From GCA-2746795 sp964643965 (lineage in GTDB: Bacteria; Chloroflexota; Anaerolineae; Promineifilales; Promineifilaceae), in assembly GCA_964643965.1 (NCBI GenBank), contig CAZXVH010000015.1, positions 1 through 64,000 on the forward strand: a stretch of 64,000 bases of DNA, in the 5' to 3' direction. Made by a program: the position numbers and the translations under genes. Positions 61,602-64,000 of this stretch are shown piece after piece (the first letter of the stretch is position 1; every line of letters starts with the position of its first letter). Below the pieces are notes generated by a model. The model saw nothing but the letters and a program-made list of their open reading frames with translations, did no database searches and was not told the DNA's origin.

Positions 61602-62192
61602 ATGCACCACGTTGAAGCTACCGCCCGGCCAGAAAATGCAGCCTCTCCTGACGCCGCTCTAATTTTACAGGCACGCCAGGGGAATGAGGCTGCCTGGGTC
61701 CAGTTGATGCGCCTGCACCAGGAAGCAGTGTTCCGCCTGGCGTATCTCATCCTGGGTGATGCAGCTGACGCCGATGATGTGGCGCAGGATAGTTTTATCC
61801 GGGCGTATCAGAAGTTAGACCAGTTTGATGCAGAACGGCCGTTTCGCCCCTGGCTGCTGCAAATTTGCAAAAATCTGGCGCGGAATAAGCAGCGCAGCCT
61901 GAGCCGCTATTGGGGCGCCGTACAGCGCTTTTTCCAGGCGCATCCCGACGCCCATGTGGTGGCGCTGCCCCTCGACAAGGCAGCAGATGCACAATTGTTG
62001 TGGCAGGCGGTGCGACGGCTGACCCCCGCCGCCCAAGAGATTATTTACCTGCGCTATTTCCTGGACTTGTCGGAAGCGGAAACGGCCGTTTCCCTCGACA
62101 TCGCCCCCGGCACTGTAAAATCACGCAGCCATCGCGCCCTGAAACATTTGCGTGAGGTGGTTGAGAAAGAATTCCCTGAGTTGAAATCATGA
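61602..62192 (+). CDS. ECF-type RNA polymerase sigma factor
   Basis: A 196-residue sigma factor with region 2 (H-Q-E-A-V-F-R-L-A-Y-L-I-L-G-D-A-A-D-A-D-D-V-A-Q-D-S-F-I-R-A-Y) and region 4 (L-T-P-A-A-Q-E-I-I-Y-L-R-Y-F-L-D-L-S-E-A-E-T-A-V-S-L-D-I-A-P-G-T-V-K-S-R). Region 3 is absent, as in ECF factors. The stop overlaps the next gene by 4 nt (ATGA). That gene encodes a membrane protein likely to be its anti-sigma partner. Confidence 0.88.
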   Translation: MHHVEATARPENAASPDAALILQARQGNEAAWVQLMRLHQEAVFRLAYLILGDAADADDVAQDSFIRAYQKLDQFDAERPFRPWLLQICKNLARNKQRSLSRYWGAVQRFFQAHPDAHVVALPLDKAADAQLLWQAVRRLTPAAQEIIYLRYFLDLSEAETAVSLDIAPGTVKSRSHRALKHLREVVEKEFPELKS

Positions 62193-62941
62193 ATGATGAA
62201 TTGACTGACACATGGCCGGCAGAAATCAAAGAAACGGCTGTTTACTTTTCATATCCACCCACACCTGATATTGCGGGGGCAGTGCAACAACGGCTGCAAC
62301 CACAATCCACCCCATCCAGAACATGGCGCTGGGCGGTGGCAGCGGCCGTTTTGCTTTTACTGCTGTCGGCTAGTTTGTTGGCGATTCCGCCAGTGAGGGC
62401 GGCGGTGTTTGAGTGGCTCAAGATTGGCGCGATTGAGGTGTTTGTGGGGGAAGAGGCGCCGGCGGTGGAAACGCCTGCATTGAGCTTCGCCGAAGTGGCC
62501 GTTCCCTTTTCCATCCTCGATTTGGGCGAAGCCATTACCTTGACGGATGCACAAGCCATCTTCCCCGAGCCGTTGCGCTTGCCAGAAGAATGGGAACCGG
62601 ACAGAATGGTTTACAGCCAACAACTTTTGGGACGCTTGCCAACTATCACCATGCAATGGCAAACAGCCGATGAGGTGACTGTGACCCTTTCGCAGATTGC
62701 CGTGCCGTATTGGGGCATGAAGTGGGTAAGTAGAGAGCGGGTGGTGGAAACGGCCGTTCATGGGGAAACGGCCATTTGGCTTGAAGGGGCGCATCCGTTG
62801 CAATTCGAGACCGGGGATTATGATATGCAAATCATCGTTGACAGCAATGTGCTTATCTGGACGGAAGGGGAGGTAACATATCGGCTAGAAGGACAATTAA
62901 CCCTCGATGAGGCGGTGCAGCTTGCTGAATCTTTGCCTTAA
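62189..62941 (+). CDS. Membrane-anchored anti-sigma-like protein (DUF4367-type C terminus)
   Basis: A 250-residue protein with a short cytoplasmic N terminus (1-47), one membrane helix at about 48-67 and an outside domain. The C-terminal part (L-P-E-E-W-E-P-D-R, V-L-I-W-T-E-G-E-V-T-Y-R-L-E-G-Q-L-T-L-D-E-A) resembles DUF4367-type sensor domains. No zinc anti-sigma HxxxCxxC motif is seen, so the mode of sigma binding is unclear. Its 4-nt overlap with the ECF sigma gene supports a sigma/anti-sigma pair. A terminator follows. Confidence 0.7.
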   Translation: MNDELTDTWPAEIKETAVYFSYPPTPDIAGAVQQRLQPQSTPSRTWRWAVAAAVLLLLLSASLLAIPPVRAAVFEWLKIGAIEVFVGEEAPAVETPALSFAEVAVPFSILDLGEAITLTDAQAIFPEPLRLPEEWEPDRMVYSQQLLGRLPTITMQWQTADEVTVTLSQIAVPYWGMKWVSRERVVETAVHGETAIWLEGAHPLQFETGDYDMQIIVDSNVLIWTEGEVTYRLEGQLTLDEAVQLAESLP

Positions 62942-62948
62942 CGCGCCA

Positions 62949-62982
62949 AGAAGTTCAACTTTTCTAAAAAAGTTGAACTTCT
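62949..62982 (+). terminator. Terminator of the sigma/anti-sigma unit
   Basis: Perfect 15-nt arms, AGAAGTTCAACTTTT (62949-62963) and its complement (62968-62982), close the loop CTAA. Core and loop are shared with the terminator at 21899-21932. Confidence 0.8.
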
Positions 62983-63052
62983 GCATGGCACAGGGAACCA
63001 TTTCCGCCTGGGCGGTGTATTAATTATAAATATCACCCATAAGGAGATGGAC

Positions 63053-63574
63053 ATGAAAAAGAAAAATTTGTGGTTTGTTGTTTTAATTGTTGCATTAGCT
63101 AGTTTTGCGCTACCTGCATTTGCGGGAAGATGGGCAACCATCACCGTCGATTCCATGCCAGAGGCCATCAAGGCCGGTGAAACGGCCCGTATCGAGTTCA
63201 CCATCTTGCAGCATGGCAAAACCCCGCGCCATACCCTGATTTGGGATGGCAAAGAGGTATTTCTCACCCCCATTGTCACCGTCACACAGGGCGACGCCTC
63301 ACTGGAATTTGAAGCGCAACCAGCCAAAGAGGTCGGTCACTGGTTTGTCGATGTGACCTTACCGGAAGCGGGTACGTGGGAATGGTCAATTGATCCTCAA
63401 CCGCTAGGCGGGGCGACGGAATTAGAACCGCTTGTCGTGCAGCCAGTCGCCCCTGCTTCGTTGGCTGTGGGATCGGTGGCAGTTGCGCCATTGATTTTGG
63501 GCGTGGCGCTGCTTGCATTCGTGGTGGTTGGTTTTGTTTGGTGGCGAGGACGGGAAACGGCCGTTACTATTTAA
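63053..63574 (+). CDS. Exported protein with C-terminal membrane anchor, unknown function
   Basis: A 173-residue protein. A signal peptide (K-K-K-N-L-W-F-V-V-L-I-V-A-L-A) ends at about A-F-A-G. An Ig-like beta domain follows (I-T-V-D-S-M-P-E-A-I-K-A-G-E, H-T-L-I-W-D-G-K-E-V, G-H-W-F-V-D-V-T-L-P-E-A-G-T-W-E-W), reminiscent of YtkA/FixH-like domains, and then a C-terminal membrane helix (about 145-166) with a short R-G-R-E tail. The ATG at 63053 fits the AAGGAG spacing better than the one at 63047. The role is unknown. Confidence 0.55.
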   Translation: MKKKNLWFVVLIVALASFALPAFAGRWATITVDSMPEAIKAGETARIEFTILQHGKTPRHTLIWDGKEVFLTPIVTVTQGDASLEFEAQPAKEVGHWFVDVTLPEAGTWEWSIDPQPLGGATELEPLVVQPVAPASLAVGSVAVAPLILGVALLAFVVVGFVWWRGRETAVTI

Positions 63575-63611
63575 AGATGCGGAGTTTGCACGCCCACGTG
63601 CGAACGGCCGT

Positions 63612-64000
63612 TTACTTCCTCCGCCGCGACAATAAAACGCCAAGCAGCGCCACCCCCACCGCTGCCGCACCCACTACCGCATATTTCGTTTTGTCATTAC
63701 CCGATGACTGCACCCCTTTCGCCATCACCGGCATACTGGCGATTTTAGCGGCCGCTTCTGCCTGCACCTGCGCAAACAGCGCCGGATCCGCCCGGTATTG
63801 ATCCGCAATTTTCCGTTTTTCCGCCACAAACTCGTCGGTGACGTACTCGTCAAAGGAGCGCAGCCCGGCGATTTGGAACTCATGCTTCTTGAACAGGCGA
63901 TAGATCTCTTTGACGCGCTCAATGGTGATGTTGCGTCCCAGGGTGTAATCTTCAAAGCGCCCTTCCATGGCCAGCAGCGCCGTCTCCGCTAAACAGGCGT
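63612..64000 (-). CDS. C-terminal part of an acyl-ACP-reductase-like dehydrogenase (partial at window edge)
   Basis: The frame is open to the right edge (first complete codon at 63998), so the gene is partial. The visible part reads A-C-L-A-E-T-A-L-L-A-M-E-G-R-F-E-D-Y-T-L-G-R, then V-K-E-I-Y-R-L-F-K-K-H-E-F-Q-I-A-G-L-R-S-F-D. This resembles the C-terminal end of shikimate-dehydrogenase-like proteins and long-chain acyl-ACP reductases as I remember them. A spacer and a terminal hydrophobic helix follow (Y-A-V-V-G-A-A-A-V-G-V-A-L-L-G-V-L-L), ending S-R-R-R-K, which would anchor it in the membrane. The in-frame ATG at 63968 is internal. The stop touches a copy of AACGGCCGTT. Confidence 0.5.
   Translation of the reverse strand, partial: ACLAETALLAMEGRFEDYTLGRNITIERVKEIYRLFKKHEFQIAGLRSFDEYVTDEFVAEKRKIADQYRADPALFAQVQAEAAAKIASMPVMAKGVQSSGNDKTKYAVVGAAAVGVALLGVLLSRRRK

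Overview
The window looks like a moderately GC-rich chromosomal scaffold from an uncultivated filamentous-type Chloroflexota (Anaerolineae or a close relative). This placement is inferred from gene content (a split nuo operon with heme A synthase, nSTAND1 and SPFH proteins, a P22-type antirepressor, a giant alpha-2-macroglobulin lipoprotein, and a DnaG zinc finger of the C-F-G-A-C form), not from a marker-gene tree. A run of exactly 100 N (35794-35893) shows that the assembly is scaffolded. The whole window is peppered with the 10-bp palindrome AACGGCCGTT in genes (all frames) and in spacers, a HIP1-like genome signature.

Layout. 0-0.8 kb: a DUF2283 gene and a possible ADP-ribosyltransferase-fold partner (+). 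0.8-7.3 kb: a six-gene minus-strand operon related to Dnd DNA-phosphorothioation defence (PLD-nuclease/SF2 helicase, 67-aa protein, DndD ATPase, Dnd-associated protein, GIY-YIG nuclease, DGQHR/DndB-like protein) without dndA, dndC or dndE. This is the best candidate for an unusual system. 7.5-8.5 kb: a P22-type antirepressor and tRNA-Val(GAC). 8.6-14.9 kb: two SPFH membrane proteins with a TPR/S24-like partner, then a PfkB kinase, a phytol-kinase-family CTP:lipid kinase and a HAD phosphatase. 14.9-16.2 kb (-): protein-L-isoaspartate methyltransferase and a response regulator. 16.4-21.9 kb: a membrane nSTAND1 ATPase and two paralogous SH3b lipoproteins. 22-30.7 kb: tRNA-Ser(CGA), tadA, a 2031-aa A2M-like lipoprotein and an SDR oxidoreductase.

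31-35.5 kb (+): S1-domain protein, FtsK and heme A synthase. 35.6-37.5 kb: a patch of toxin-antitoxin genes and remnants (a NadS-like antitoxin with a premature stop and the scaffold gap, an intact Phd/YoeB pair, an orphan HicB) and a 73-bp MITE. 37.6-55.9 kb (-): the complete respiratory complex I operon nuoA to nuoN in canonical order, except that a metallophosphoesterase and a molybdopterin oxidoreductase sit between nuoM and nuoN and a second MITE copy sits between nuoI and nuoH. 56.1-59.9 kb (-): dnaG and rpoD. 60-64 kb: a HigA remnant, a 43-aa membrane protein, a YceI lipoprotein with a truncated ferritin-like gene behind it, an ECF sigma/membrane anti-sigma-like pair, a secreted membrane-anchored protein, and the C-terminal end of an acyl-ACP-reductase-like gene running off the right edge.

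Intergenic DNA carries several distinct small repeat families: 7-nt periodic repeats at the 3' ends of genes (especially nuo genes), the MITE, an AGATTGGTTCAATCT hairpin, a CTTCGACAAGCTC hairpin, and a family of near-identical AAGTTCAACTT terminator hairpins. No rRNA, CRISPR array, intact insertion sequence or prophage was seen. All calls are from reading the sequence; no database search was run.
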